Notes under the pieces: generated by a model | Databases searched by the model: none | Told to the model about the DNA's origin: nothing | The model's input: only the letters and a program-made list of their open reading frames with translations | Position numbers and translations under genes: made by a program | Source: Legionella drancourtii LLAP12 | GTDB lineage: Bacteria; Pseudomonadota; Gammaproteobacteria; Legionellales; Legionellaceae | Length of the DNA: 51,384 nt | NCBI RefSeq assembly: GCF_000162755.2 | Contig: NZ_JH413822.1 | Span: 132,433 to 183,816 of the forward strand | Direction of reading: 5' to 3' | Shown here: in pieces, positions 7,671 through 15,669 of the stretch | How the letters are laid out: the number at the start of each line of letters is the position of its first letter | How positions within the stretch are numbered: position 1 is the first letter of the stretch

Positions 7671-9628
7671 TGTTTAAAGTTGATTGGGAGAAAACAAGTC
7701 TCACGTACCAGCTTCCAGAAGGCATGGCAGAAAAAATGGTACGCCTTGCTTATCCTGATAAAAAACTTACCTCCACTGAATTGATTGCTGGCGGATGCGC
7801 TAATCTTAATTACAAAATTCAGTTGGAAAATGAACAAAAGCCACTGATTTTGCGTGTTTATTTGCGCGACAAAGATGCAGCGCACATAGAACAAAAATTA
7901 GCCGCATTAATCAAAGAAACTGTGCCGGCACCACTAACGCATTATATCGGCAAACTTGAAGGGTATCACTTTGCTATTACAGAGTTTATTTCTGGCATTT
8001 CTCTTCGTGATTTTTTGTTAAGCAACGCTTCTGATGCTAACGGTGCACTCATGAGTGAAGTTGGGATGATTCTCTCAAAAATCACAGCATACGAATTTTC
8101 AAAATCTGGCTTCTTGAACAAAGATTTGGAGGTGGTCGAGTGCGAATCCTCTGATGTTATAAAATTTGCACTGGATTGCTTGAATGATAGAACCGTAGTA
8201 TCTGTGCTATCGCCTGAGATGATTGATGAAATCAAAAAAGCTATAAAGCAATATGCATATCTATTTTCCACTGACGATGAAAAGCACCTCGTTCATGGTG
8301 ACTTTGATCCCGCCAATATTTTGGTAGAACAAATTAACGGCTCTTGGGTTGTTACCGGCATTTTGGACTGGGAATTTGCTTTTCCTGGGTCTTATCTTTG
8401 GGACATCGCTAACATGCTCAGATACGCCCATAAAATGCCACCTGAATTCCAGAACTCATTTGTAGATGCCTTACAAAAAAATGGTATTAAATTACCAGCT
8501 CATTGGCCCATTACCATACATTTATTGAATTTATCATCGTTGCTTGACCTTCTTAAGCGATCAGACCCTAAAGACCATCCCCATCGATGCGCTGATATTA
8601 GCGAACTTATAAATCATATTTTGGGAGAATTAAACGAAATGAATGAAAGAAGAAAGGTTCAAGTGCGATGCTATCAAGATGGGGATGCCAAACATATTGC
8701 TAGTATTTTTTACAACACTGTACATACAGTCAATGCCAAGGATTATAGTAAAGAGCAGCTTAATGCATGGACATCATACTATGATAATTATGCTGCTTGG
8801 CAAGAAAAATGTGCAAAACTAAATCCTTTTGTTGCAACAATAGATGGTACGGTAGTTGGCTTTGCAGAATTTGAGCCAAATGGCCATATCGATTGCTTTT
8901 ATGTCCATCATGAATTTCAAGGTTCTGGAGTTGGCACGGCCCTTATGCGTGAAATCGAAATTGAAGCGAGAGAAAAATTATTGCCGCGCATTTATGCAGA
9001 AGTTAGCACTACTGCCAGAGCATTTTTTGCTAGCAAAGGATTTCAAGTGATAAAGCAACAAACGGTGCGAATTCGTGATATAGAACTGACAAATTTCCTT
9101 ATGGAGAAATCCTTTGTAACTTGTGAATTACTATCATCAGATCATATCCCACTTATCTCTGAAGCTTTCAACGCAATCGGCTGGAATAAACCGCCATCGC
9201 TTTTCGAAGAATATTTGAAGGAACAAGACGCCGGAGAGCGACTGGTTTGGGTGGCTCACTTCAATGGCGAATTTGCCGGTTACGTGACCTTAAAATGGTG
9301 CTCACAGTATCAATCTTTTCAAGAGCAAAGCATCCCCGAGATTGTGGATTTAAACGTATTGCCGGCCTATCGAAAAATCGGTGTTGGCTCCTTACTACTT
9401 GATACAGCAGAAAAAGAAGCTGCAACGAACAGCCAAATCATTGGCATCGGCGTTGGCCTGTATGCAGGTGCAGATGGCGGCTATGGAGCAGCTCAAAGAC
9501 TTTACGTAAAACGCGGCTACATCCCTGATGGCAAGGGTATTACTTATAATTATGAACCCACGATTCCAGGTAATCATTATCAGCTTGATGATGATCTGGT
9601 GCTGTGGTTTACGAAGAAATTAGGTTAA
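7670..9628 (+). CDS. three-domain fusion: aminoglycoside/choline kinase-like + two GNAT domains
   Basis: A 652-residue protein. Residues 1-320 are an APH/choline-kinase-type kinase with Brenner motif HGDFDPANIL (209-218) and metal-binding DWEFAFPG (233-240). Residues about 328-480 are a YafP-like GNAT with FQGSGVGTAL (416-425) and the Ala/Phe-rich ARAFFASKGF end. Residues about 482-652 are a second, different GNAT with DLNVLPAYRKIGVGSLLL and a C-terminal ..RLYVKRGY.. segment. One chain could therefore phosphorylate and acetylate, an idea parallel to but different from AAC(6')-APH(2''). It ends the rightward marR-side operon (start overlaps the GNAT stop). Both GNAT loops and the kinase catalytic residues look intact. 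Confidence 0.8.
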   Translation: MFKVDWEKTSLTYQLPEGMAEKMVRLAYPDKKLTSTELIAGGCANLNYKIQLENEQKPLILRVYLRDKDAAHIEQKLAALIKETVPAPLTHYIGKLEGYHFAITEFISGISLRDFLLSNASDANGALMSEVGMILSKITAYEFSKSGFLNKDLEVVECESSDVIKFALDCLNDRTVVSVLSPEMIDEIKKAIKQYAYLFSTDDEKHLVHGDFDPANILVEQINGSWVVTGILDWEFAFPGSYLWDIANMLRYAHKMPPEFQNSFVDALQKNGIKLPAHWPITIHLLNLSSLLDLLKRSDPKDHPHRCADISELINHILGELNEMNERRKVQVRCYQDGDAKHIASIFYNTVHTVNAKDYSKEQLNAWTSYYDNYAAWQEKCAKLNPFVATIDGTVVGFAEFEPNGHIDCFYVHHEFQGSGVGTALMREIEIEAREKLLPRIYAEVSTTARAFFASKGFQVIKQQTVRIRDIELTNFLMEKSFVTCELLSSDHIPLISEAFNAIGWNKPPSLFEEYLKEQDAGERLVWVAHFNGEFAGYVTLKWCSQYQSFQEQSIPEIVDLNVLPAYRKIGVGSLLLDTAEKEAATNSQIIGIGVGLYAGADGGYGAAQRLYVKRGYIPDGKGITYNYEPTIPGNHYQLDDDLVLWFTKKLG

Positions 9629-9660
9629 CAGGATTTATGATAATTACTTTAAATTACCTC

Positions 9661-9691
9661 TTGACCCTCACGTTACGTCATATCTTATCTT
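9661..9691 (+). promoter_or_regulatory. MerR-type promoter/operator upstream of the tipA-like gene
   Basis: TTGACC (-35, 9661-9666) and TATCTT (-10, 9686-9691) are separated by 19 bp, the over-long spacer typical of MerR-activated promoters. The spacer carries ACGTTACGT. The same layout and the same ACGTTACGTCAT core occur upstream of the second tipA-like gene (15611-15641, minus strand). Confidence 0.65.
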
Positions 9692-9718
9692 TGAATTGTA
9701 TTATTTGAGGGCAAGATT

Positions 9719-10480
9719 ATGGCTTATACGGTAAAAGAATTAGCAAAGATATCTGGTGTAAGTGTACGTACCCTGCATTGGTACGATGAAATTGGTTTAC
9801 TTAAACCTTTCTCAAAAGGAGCTAATAATTACCGTTATTATGAAGAGCAGCAACTATTGCGTTTGCAACAAATTCTGTTTTTTAAAGAGCTAGGCTTTGC
9901 CTTAAATGATATCCAAAGGCTTCTTTCGCAAAATGACTTTGACAACATTAGAGCATTAAATGCGCATAGAAAAATTTTGGAAGATGAAATCGTTCGTAAA
10001 AATGATCTGATCACTACGATCGATAAAACAATTCAACATTTAAGAGGAAAAGAGGCTATGACAGACAAAGAATTATATTTTGGTTTTGATAAAAAACTGC
10101 CTAAGAGCAACCAATATACATGTATAGCTCGTGGTACACCAGCAGAAAAAATGTTGGAGCATTTTAAAAAAGATGATGTCATTTGGTCAGAGCAAGAATG
10201 GTCTGATTTTAAAAATGAAGTAGATACGCTGGATAAAGCGATTGCGAAATTAATATCAAAAAATGCTAAACCAGAAAGCGAAGATGTACAAGCGCTGATC
10301 CAGAAACATTACGAACTGCAATCTAATTTTTTTAATTTGACTCATGATGCTTATTTGGCCTTGATTCACATGTATGAAGATGATGACGCCACGATCAAAA
10401 CATTTTTTGAAGCTTATCATCCCAAAATGCAAAAATTTATATGCGAAGCAATGAGGCATTATGCAACTAAAATTTTGTAA
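9719..10480 (+). CDS. MerR-family regulator, TipA type
   Basis: A 253-residue protein. The N-terminal MerR winged helix is plain (YTVKELAKISGVSVRTLHWYDEIGLL, then NNYRYYEEQQLLRLQQI), followed by a coiled-coil dimer helix (about 75-115) and a C-terminal TipAS-like antibiotic-recognition domain (about 125-253). TipA proteins bind thiopeptides and other drugs and activate their own promoter plus resistance genes. A MerR-type promoter with a 19-bp spacer lies 28 bp upstream. It is followed on the same strand by the cyclase/beta-lactamase group, which it probably activates. The ligand is unknown. Confidence 0.85.
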   Translation: MAYTVKELAKISGVSVRTLHWYDEIGLLKPFSKGANNYRYYEEQQLLRLQQILFFKELGFALNDIQRLLSQNDFDNIRALNAHRKILEDEIVRKNDLITTIDKTIQHLRGKEAMTDKELYFGFDKKLPKSNQYTCIARGTPAEKMLEHFKKDDVIWSEQEWSDFKNEVDTLDKAIAKLISKNAKPESEDVQALIQKHYELQSNFFNLTHDAYLALIHMYEDDDATIKTFFEAYHPKMQKFICEAMRHYATKIL

Positions 10481-10563
10481 AACAAATAAATATGGGGCCG
10501 GTTTAACTGGCCTCAAGCGACCTTGGGTTCTTTATGCAAAAAGATACTAAATTGAGAGATATT

Positions 10564-11265
10564 ATGACTTTCCCCTACAAAATCATCGATCTAACCCACG
10601 TACTTGATAGCACAATCCCTACATGGAATGGTGGATGCGGGTTTAATCATGATGTGCATATCGATTATGCTGATTGCCAAGGTGAAGATAAATTTCGCGT
10701 CATGAAAGTGGGAATGCATGCTGGGATTGGCACGCATATGGATGCGCCAAGTCATTGTATTCCTGAGGGGAGATTCATTCATGATTTTGATGTAAATGAT
10801 TTGGTAATGCAGTGCATGGTGATTGATGTATCAGGTAAATGCTTTGAGCGTTATTCCTTGAGCGTGCAAGATGTAGCCGATTTTGAAAGCAAGTATGGGC
10901 TTATTCAAAAAGGCTCATGCGTGATGGTTAAAACCGGTTGGAGCAAATTTTGGCATACACCTTCGAAATATCATAACAACCATGTGTTCCCATCCGTATC
11001 CTCTGAAGCCGCATCACTTTTACTTGAACGAGGCGTGAGCGCCATTGGTATTGATACACTCTCGCCCGATCGCCCAGAAGATGGCTTTAAGGTTCATAAA
11101 CTCTTTTTAGGTGCGGATAAGATCATCATAGAAAATGTAGCAAATCTGGGTATGCTACCGACCGGAAGCTTTGTCATGGTCCTGCCCATCAAAATTAAAG
11201 ATGGTACAGAAGCGCCGGTAAGGATCGTTGGATTGATTGAAAATGACAATGGAGCAAGCAGGTAA
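10564..11265 (+). CDS. cyclase-family (kynurenine formamidase-like) metal hydrolase
   Basis: About 233 residues. The start IIDLTHVLDSTIPTW and the metal motif GIGTHMDAPSH define the cyclase family (HxGTHxDxPxH), with a later SPDRPEDGFKVHKLFL segment, as in KynB-type arylformamidases and isatin hydrolase. I choose ATG 10564 because a GAGAG lies just upstream; ATG 10534 lacks a ribosome site. Family members hydrolyse amide or lactam bonds. Beside a beta-lactamase, detoxification is possible, but tryptophan catabolism relatives are the better characterised ones. No other kyn gene is present. Confidence 0.8.
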   Translation: MTFPYKIIDLTHVLDSTIPTWNGGCGFNHDVHIDYADCQGEDKFRVMKVGMHAGIGTHMDAPSHCIPEGRFIHDFDVNDLVMQCMVIDVSGKCFERYSLSVQDVADFESKYGLIQKGSCVMVKTGWSKFWHTPSKYHNNHVFPSVSSEAASLLLERGVSAIGIDTLSPDRPEDGFKVHKLFLGADKIIIENVANLGMLPTGSFVMVLPIKIKDGTEAPVRIVGLIENDNGASR

Positions 11266-11352
11266 GGATATGGGTGTTAAATATTTTTAAGGACAAGATA
11301 TGGAAGAAGTTAAACAACATACGAGTAATAAATTATAAAAAGGTTAGTTAAA

Positions 11353-12222
11353 ATGAAATATTGGAAAGTATTAAGCTTGGCGTTTTGCACATTTGCTTTT
11401 GCAGTTAATTGCAAAGCACACGCAGGAGTGAAGCAGATTGAGACAAAGTACAATGTTAAAATTGGCGTTTATGCAATTGACACCAATAATGGTAACAGCT
11501 TTTCTTATCGTCAGGATGAGCGCTTCCCATTTCAAAGCACTGTTAAGATGCTAGTAGCAGCTGTTGCTTTAAAAAATATTGAAGCTGATGAGAGAATAAA
11601 AATTTCTTCAGATGATATTGTGTTTTGGAGTCCTATCGTTCGCCTGAATTTAGATAGAGGTTACATGACGATAAAGGAGCTTGCAGAAGCAGCAATGCGT
11701 TATAGTGATAATGCTGCAACTAATATTCTGATTACAAGGCTTGGAGGAACTAAAAGCATTAATGAATTTGCAAAATCAATAGGCGACAGATCATTTAATT
11801 TAGAAAATTTAGAACCTAATTTAAACTCAGATCCAAATAATATTCATGATAGCTCTACTCCCAAAGATATGGCCCAAAGTGTTCAAAAATTATTGATAGA
11901 AAATAATGTGTTAGGTCAAGAAAATCAGAATATATTAAAAACTTGGATGATGAACAATACTACAGGTTACAAAAAAATCAGATATGGATTGCCTCTAGGT
12001 TGGAGCGCGGCAGAAAAAACAGGTGGAGGCTCTGTTATTTCTAATGATATAGGAATTGTATGGTCGCCTGCATGTAAGCCAATAGTACTAGCAATTTATA
12101 CATTTTCAAATAAAAAAGATAATGCGCAGAAGGCTGATAAAGCGATTGCTGAAACGACTAAATTTATTCTTGATGAGTTTTCTAAGAAAAACCTATGTTT
12201 CTCAGCAACGGATTTTAAATAA
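11353..12222 (+). CDS. class A (serine) beta-lactamase, exported
   Basis: A 289-residue protein with a signal peptide (MKYWKVLSLAFCTFAFAVNCKA). All class A motifs are visible: the nucleophile in STVK (Ser62-Lys65, corresponding to Ambler 70-73) after RFPF, SDN at 118-120, Glu154 in EPNLN (the omega-loop Glu166/Asn170 pattern) and AEKTGGGS near 220. It should hydrolyse beta-lactams in the periplasm. About 90 bp separates it from the cyclase gene, containing only a 12-codon ORF. The alpha/beta hydrolase that follows has a similar signal peptide. Spectrum cannot be predicted. Confidence 0.9.
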   Translation: MKYWKVLSLAFCTFAFAVNCKAHAGVKQIETKYNVKIGVYAIDTNNGNSFSYRQDERFPFQSTVKMLVAAVALKNIEADERIKISSDDIVFWSPIVRLNLDRGYMTIKELAEAAMRYSDNAATNILITRLGGTKSINEFAKSIGDRSFNLENLEPNLNSDPNNIHDSSTPKDMAQSVQKLLIENNVLGQENQNILKTWMMNNTTGYKKIRYGLPLGWSAAEKTGGGSVISNDIGIVWSPACKPIVLAIYTFSNKKDNAQKADKAIAETTKFILDEFSKKNLCFSATDFK

Positions 12223-12244
12223 GATTTATATGGCGGTTAATTTA

Positions 12245-12946
12245 ATGAAATATTTTAAAAATCTCTGTCTTATATTATGTGCATTCATCATTGCAAGTAA
12301 TGCTTATGCTCTAGAAAGCAAAACGCTTGATATGTTTGACAAGACCCGAGACAGAAATGTTCCTGTGGTTATTTATCAAGGGGAAACGATAAATAAACCC
12401 GCGGTGATCATCAGCCATGGCTATGGCATCAAAAATACAGAATATTCGTTTATTGCAAATGCTCTTGCAACACGTGGATATTTCGTAGTGACTATACAGC
12501 ATGATTTGGAGACGGATAAACCGCTTTCTACAACAGGAAATCTATTTGAAAGAAGAAACCCCCTTTGGGAACGTGGTGTTCAAAACATTTTGTTTGTGAT
12601 GAATGAACTGCAAAAAATAGAACCACAGTTGAATCTGAACAAAGTGATTTTAATAGGCCATTCTAACGGAGGCGATATGTCTATGTTGATGGCTCAGACT
12701 CATCCCAAAATGGTTTCAAAAGTTATTTCACTTGATAGCAGAAGGTATCCTTTCCCAAGAAATCCGAAATTAGAGATTTTACGTTTTGGAGCAATAGATG
12801 ATGAACCAGATGAAGGGGTCGTACCTGAGTCTGGTGTTCAAGTTATTTATGTGAAAGGTGCTCTGCATATAGATTTGTGTGATCGAGGAAGTCCGGAAAT
12901 TAAGGATGAAATTCAAAAATCTATTATTCAATTTTTAGATAGGTAA
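12245..12946 (+). CDS. exported alpha/beta hydrolase
   Basis: About 233 residues with a Sec signal peptide (MKYFKNLCLILCAFIIASNAYA). The nucleophile elbow is GHSNGG (motif GxSxG), an oxyanion HGYG follows the second strand (VIISHGYG), and a late HIDLCD supplies the likely catalytic His. This is the dienelactone-hydrolase/PAF-AH-like type. I choose ATG 12245 since the signal peptide starts there; ATG 12230 would prepend MAVNL. Its signal peptide resembles that of the beta-lactamase upstream, and the gap is only 22 bp. A periplasmic esterase acting on drugs or lipids is a guess. Confidence 0.75.
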   Translation: MKYFKNLCLILCAFIIASNAYALESKTLDMFDKTRDRNVPVVIYQGETINKPAVIISHGYGIKNTEYSFIANALATRGYFVVTIQHDLETDKPLSTTGNLFERRNPLWERGVQNILFVMNELQKIEPQLNLNKVILIGHSNGGDMSMLMAQTHPKMVSKVISLDSRRYPFPRNPKLEILRFGAIDDEPDEGVVPESGVQVIYVKGALHIDLCDRGSPEIKDEIQKSIIQFLDR

Positions 12947-12949
12947 ATT

Positions 12950-13288
12950 ATGACAACAATAACATACGAAGAGTTTGAGCGAGTGAATTTGCGCTCTGGT
13001 ACGATTGTGAAAGTAGAAGAATTTCCAAGGGCAAAAAAGCCGGCATTCAAAGTGTGGGCAGATTTTGGACCTGAGATTGGCGTATTGCAAACATCAGCTC
13101 AAGTGACTGTGCATTATACGCCCCAGTTTCTTATTGGGCGCCAGATTGTGGGATGCGTTAATTTGGGAGAAAAGAATATAGCGGGCTTTACCTCTCAGTT
13201 TTTGCTTGTGGGATTTGCGGATGAAAGCGGCGCTATATGTTTGATAACAGTTGATCCAAAGGTTCCTAATGGACAAAAAATGCATTGA
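12950..13288 (+). CDS. csaA: CsaA-like tRNA-binding protein
   Basis: A 112-residue OB-fold protein matching CsaA: ITYEEFERVNLRSGTIVKVEEFPRAKKPAFKVWADFG at the N-terminus (shown here in part only as YEEFERVNLRSGTI and PRAKKPAFK), then QVTVHY, GRQIVGCVNL and the conserved end GFADESGAICLI. CsaA binds tRNA arms and has reported chaperone/export-related activity in Bacillus. It starts 3 bp after the exported hydrolase gene; a link to export of the upstream secreted enzymes is tempting but unsupported. Confidence 0.8.
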   Translation: MTTITYEEFERVNLRSGTIVKVEEFPRAKKPAFKVWADFGPEIGVLQTSAQVTVHYTPQFLIGRQIVGCVNLGEKNIAGFTSQFLLVGFADESGAICLITVDPKVPNGQKMH

Positions 13289-13841
13289 CATAAGACGCTT
13301 CATCCTCACTGGTACCCCAGGAAGTGGAAAAACTTCTGTCATCAAAGAGCTAGAAAAATTAGGTCATACTGTTCTTCATGAAGCTGCGACGGATGTCATT
13401 AGCATAGAGCAAGCTAAGGGTATAGAAAGACCATGGGAAGAGCACGGGTTTTTAGATAAAATTGCACACATGCAAAAAGAACGCCAGATGAATTCTACCG
13501 GAAATATGCAGTTTTATGATCGCTCACCTTTTTGTACCTATGCTCTTGGTAAATATTTATCTCATTGGAGCAATGACGATTTTAAGCCTTCTTCCATATT
13601 GCTTGATGAAATTCTTCGTTGCCTAGAGGGTGGAGTCTATCAAAACAAGGTCTTCTTTTTTGAAAATTTGGGCTTTATCGAGCACACTGATGCTAGAAAA
13701 ATTAGCTACGAAGATGCATTGGTTTTTGAACAGATTCATCTAGATGTTTATAAAGAGTTTGGTTTTGATATTATGATGTTATCAAAAGAGCTGACGGTCA
13801 CTTATCGATGTGAATTTATTTTGGAACAAGTCGTATGTTAA
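13269..13841 (+). CDS. AAA/NadR-like P-loop NTPase
   Basis: About 190 residues. The Walker A is TGTPGSGKTS, followed by HEAATDVISIEQAKG and YDRSPFCTYAL (DRS at the second active-site strand), the layout of the AAA_28/Ttd14-NadR-like family. Members bind ATP/GTP and often act as small-molecule kinases. I choose ATG 13269 (AAGG 6 nt upstream), which overlaps csaA by 20 bp; ATG 13251 would add six residues. Substrate unknown; a kinase function in drug modification is inferred from neighbours. Confidence 0.7.
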   Translation: MDKKCIDIRRFILTGTPGSGKTSVIKELEKLGHTVLHEAATDVISIEQAKGIERPWEEHGFLDKIAHMQKERQMNSTGNMQFYDRSPFCTYALGKYLSHWSNDDFKPSSILLDEILRCLEGGVYQNKVFFFENLGFIEHTDARKISYEDALVFEQIHLDVYKEFGFDIMMLSKELTVTYRCEFILEQVVC

Positions 13842-14632
13842 AAATACTTGATAAAATTTTAGATCAATGGATTTTAGAAGAATTCAAAACCTTCCCTAAT
13901 CAAGGGATACTCTGGGAAATTATTGAACATCAAAATACAGGAAAAATATTCGAGCTACCATCTAAGGCAATTTTGATTATGGAGAATTGCCCCGATCCAT
14001 TTTTATTTATTGCAGGTGAGCTGGAAGATGAAGATGTGACGGAGGTCATCTCTCTTGTTGGTGGATTAGAGTTCCCCATGCTGTACTGCCGGGCTAAATA
14101 TCATCATCTGTTTTTAAAACGCGGCTGGAATTTTCATTTGCGTAGTTCTCTATCGCTGCTTAAACTAAAGCAAATTATATCACCCGATCCTACCCTTGAA
14201 ATTAAGCCTATCGAATCAATCGATCTTTTTAAACAATGTACCTGGTATAAAGAGCGATCTGAACTTTATGGGGCAGATGAAAATTTTTTACGCCATGGTA
14301 TCGGCTACGCTTTATGCAAGGGCTCTAGTGTTGTTAGTGAAGCTTATGCAAGTAAGGGCGGTGGATATGCTGAAATAGGCGTTATTACCCATCCTGAGCA
14401 TAAACGCAAAGGGTATGCTACATTAATTGTCGCTCATCTAATTAACGAATGTAAAAAATTGAAAATCATTCCACAGTGGAGTTGTAATATAGATAATCGA
14501 GCCTCTCTTTATACAGGTCTGAATATGGGTTTTGAAATTGATAGCTACTACACGTTACTTGTCCCAGATTGTGGTAATGTTTTATGTCAAAACTTAATAA
14601 ATTGGTTAGAAAATAATAATTATTGTGCTTGA
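13835..14632 (+). CDS. GNAT acetyltransferase (GNAT_acetyltran / ZmaR-like)
   Basis: A 265-residue protein with a diverged N-terminal domain (about 1-120) and a C-terminal GNAT core with VITHPEHKRKGYATLIVAHL and ..CNIDNRASLYTGLNMGF.. This is the architecture of the GNAT_acetyltran family that includes zwittermicin self-resistance protein ZmaR. It overlaps the preceding NTPase gene by 7 bp and is the last gene of the tipA-like rightward group. Its 3' end overlaps, on the opposite strand, a broken hydrolase gene. Confidence 0.75.
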   Translation: MLKILDKILDQWILEEFKTFPNQGILWEIIEHQNTGKIFELPSKAILIMENCPDPFLFIAGELEDEDVTEVISLVGGLEFPMLYCRAKYHHLFLKRGWNFHLRSSLSLLKLKQIISPDPTLEIKPIESIDLFKQCTWYKERSELYGADENFLRHGIGYALCKGSSVVSEAYASKGGGYAEIGVITHPEHKRKGYATLIVAHLINECKKLKIIPQWSCNIDNRASLYTGLNMGFEIDSYYTLLVPDCGNVLCQNLINWLENNNYCA

Positions 14633-14760
14633 TATTGAGTAACAGCTCGGGGAAAATACAAAATAGGCGTTCCATCAGGGGAACCAAACTCTGCAAACCC
14701 AAGTTGTCGACCGTCAGGCAATGTCATGCTTAAGCTATCACTCCTTGTTTTATTGTTCAT
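14620..14760 (-). pseudogene. N-terminal fragment of an alpha/beta hydrolase
   Basis: Reading leftwards from ATG 14760, a 46-codon ORF encodes LPDGRQLGFAEFGSPDG followed by TPILYFP, the usual opening strands of proline-iminopeptidase-like alpha/beta hydrolases. It then switches to unrelated residues and stops inside the 3' end of the convergent GNAT gene. The remaining roughly 250 codons are absent, so this is a truncated gene cut at about 14645, probably when the GNAT cluster was joined. Confidence 0.6.
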
Positions 14761-14822
14761 AATCAAACCTCACATCAATTGCAAATAGTGCCCACCATAA
14801 AACATAATGGCGGACAAAATTT

Positions 14823-15584
14823 TCAAGATAATTTGTTTTCAGCATAAAATCGCATGGCCTCAACTAAATACTCAACCAAGTCAGCATGATAGCTGCTATA
14901 AAAAGAGCGATAGTCCGGATGATCAAGATACATTTGAGCTAGTCCTTTGTATGTTTCCTTAGTGGGTATCCAAAAATTACTTACCCATGTGTAATGTCTT
15001 TGGACTAAGGTTTGTACTTCACTGGAGTTTGGCTTTAAGTGATTATTTACGGCTGCAGCCAAATCTTGATTCAATTGTTCTCCTTCCTCTTTAAATGTCT
15101 CCCAGTTAGGCTTTTTCCAATGTGCTACTTTTTGCCAACTTTCATCAATCTGTTGCTGAGATATAACTCCTGTATCAAGCATATATTGTTCATGCTCTTG
15201 TTGTTTTTTTGGATCAAAGCCGTCATACATTTCCGCATCACGCATGATTAATTTTCCTCTTATATGTGAAATGGTTTTATCAATCGTCTTGATGAGCGTG
15301 TCAGTTCTCGCAAGACTGGATTGAAGTATGGATTTATGAGTATTTAATGCTTCAATTTTATCGAAGTCATTGCTACTGATAATTCCCTTGATGTCATTTA
15401 GAGGAAAACCTAATTCACGGAAAAATAAGATTTGCTGAAGCATCAAAAGTTGTTCTTCGCCATAATAACGATACTGATTATCTCCATAAAAAGCAGGCGT
15501 TAATAAACCAATCTCATCATAAAAGCGAAGGGTTCGAGTACTGACCCCTGAAAGCTTTGCAAGCTTATTTACCGTGTATTGCAT
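14823..15584 (-). CDS. MerR-family regulator, TipA type (second copy)
   Basis: A 253-residue paralogue of the regulator at 9719-10480: MerR helix-turn-helix (YTVNKLAKLSGVSTRTLRFY), NQYRYYGEEQLLMLQQI, a coiled coil, then a TipAS-type domain containing the H-Y-T-W..WIPTKETYKGLAQMY pattern. I choose ATG 15584, which follows GAGGA at the right distance; the longer ORF start at 15641 lies in the promoter. A 19-bp-spacer MerR promoter is at 15611-15641. No other gene follows in the same direction, so it may control itself, the other tipA-like unit, or the MATE gene upstream. Confidence 0.85.
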   Translation of the reverse strand: MQYTVNKLAKLSGVSTRTLRFYDEIGLLTPAFYGDNQYRYYGEEQLLMLQQILFFRELGFPLNDIKGIISSNDFDKIEALNTHKSILQSSLARTDTLIKTIDKTISHIRGKLIMRDAEMYDGFDPKKQQEHEQYMLDTGVISQQQIDESWQKVAHWKKPNWETFKEEGEQLNQDLAAAVNNHLKPNSSEVQTLVQRHYTWVSNFWIPTKETYKGLAQMYLDHPDYRSFYSSYHADLVEYLVEAMRFYAENKLS

Positions 15585-15610
15585 GTTTACTCCTCTGGCT
15601 GACTTTCCAC

Positions 15611-15641
15611 ACGATAAAGGATGACGTAACGTTAAAGTCAA
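15611..15641 (-). promoter_or_regulatory. MerR-type promoter/operator of the second tipA-like gene
   Basis: On the minus strand TTGACT (-35, 15641-15636) and TATCGT (-10, 15616-15611) are 19 bp apart and enclose ACGTTACGTCAT, the same core as at 9670-9681. This strongly suggests that both regulators recognise one shared operator. Confidence 0.65.
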
Positions 15642-15669
15642 TGGTTTTTTATGAGGCTTTTAGATTTAG

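Noticed and set aside
10496-10512. GGCC-type hairpin after the first tipA-like gene as a terminator
   Set aside because: The stem can form (GGCCGGTT / AACTGGCC) but no T-run follows, so I do not call a rho-independent terminator.
11300-11338. 12-codon ORF (MEEVKQHTSNKL) between the cyclase and beta-lactamase genes
   Set aside because: It has a weak GGACA upstream, but it is too short and unlike any known leader; probably chance or a gene remnant.
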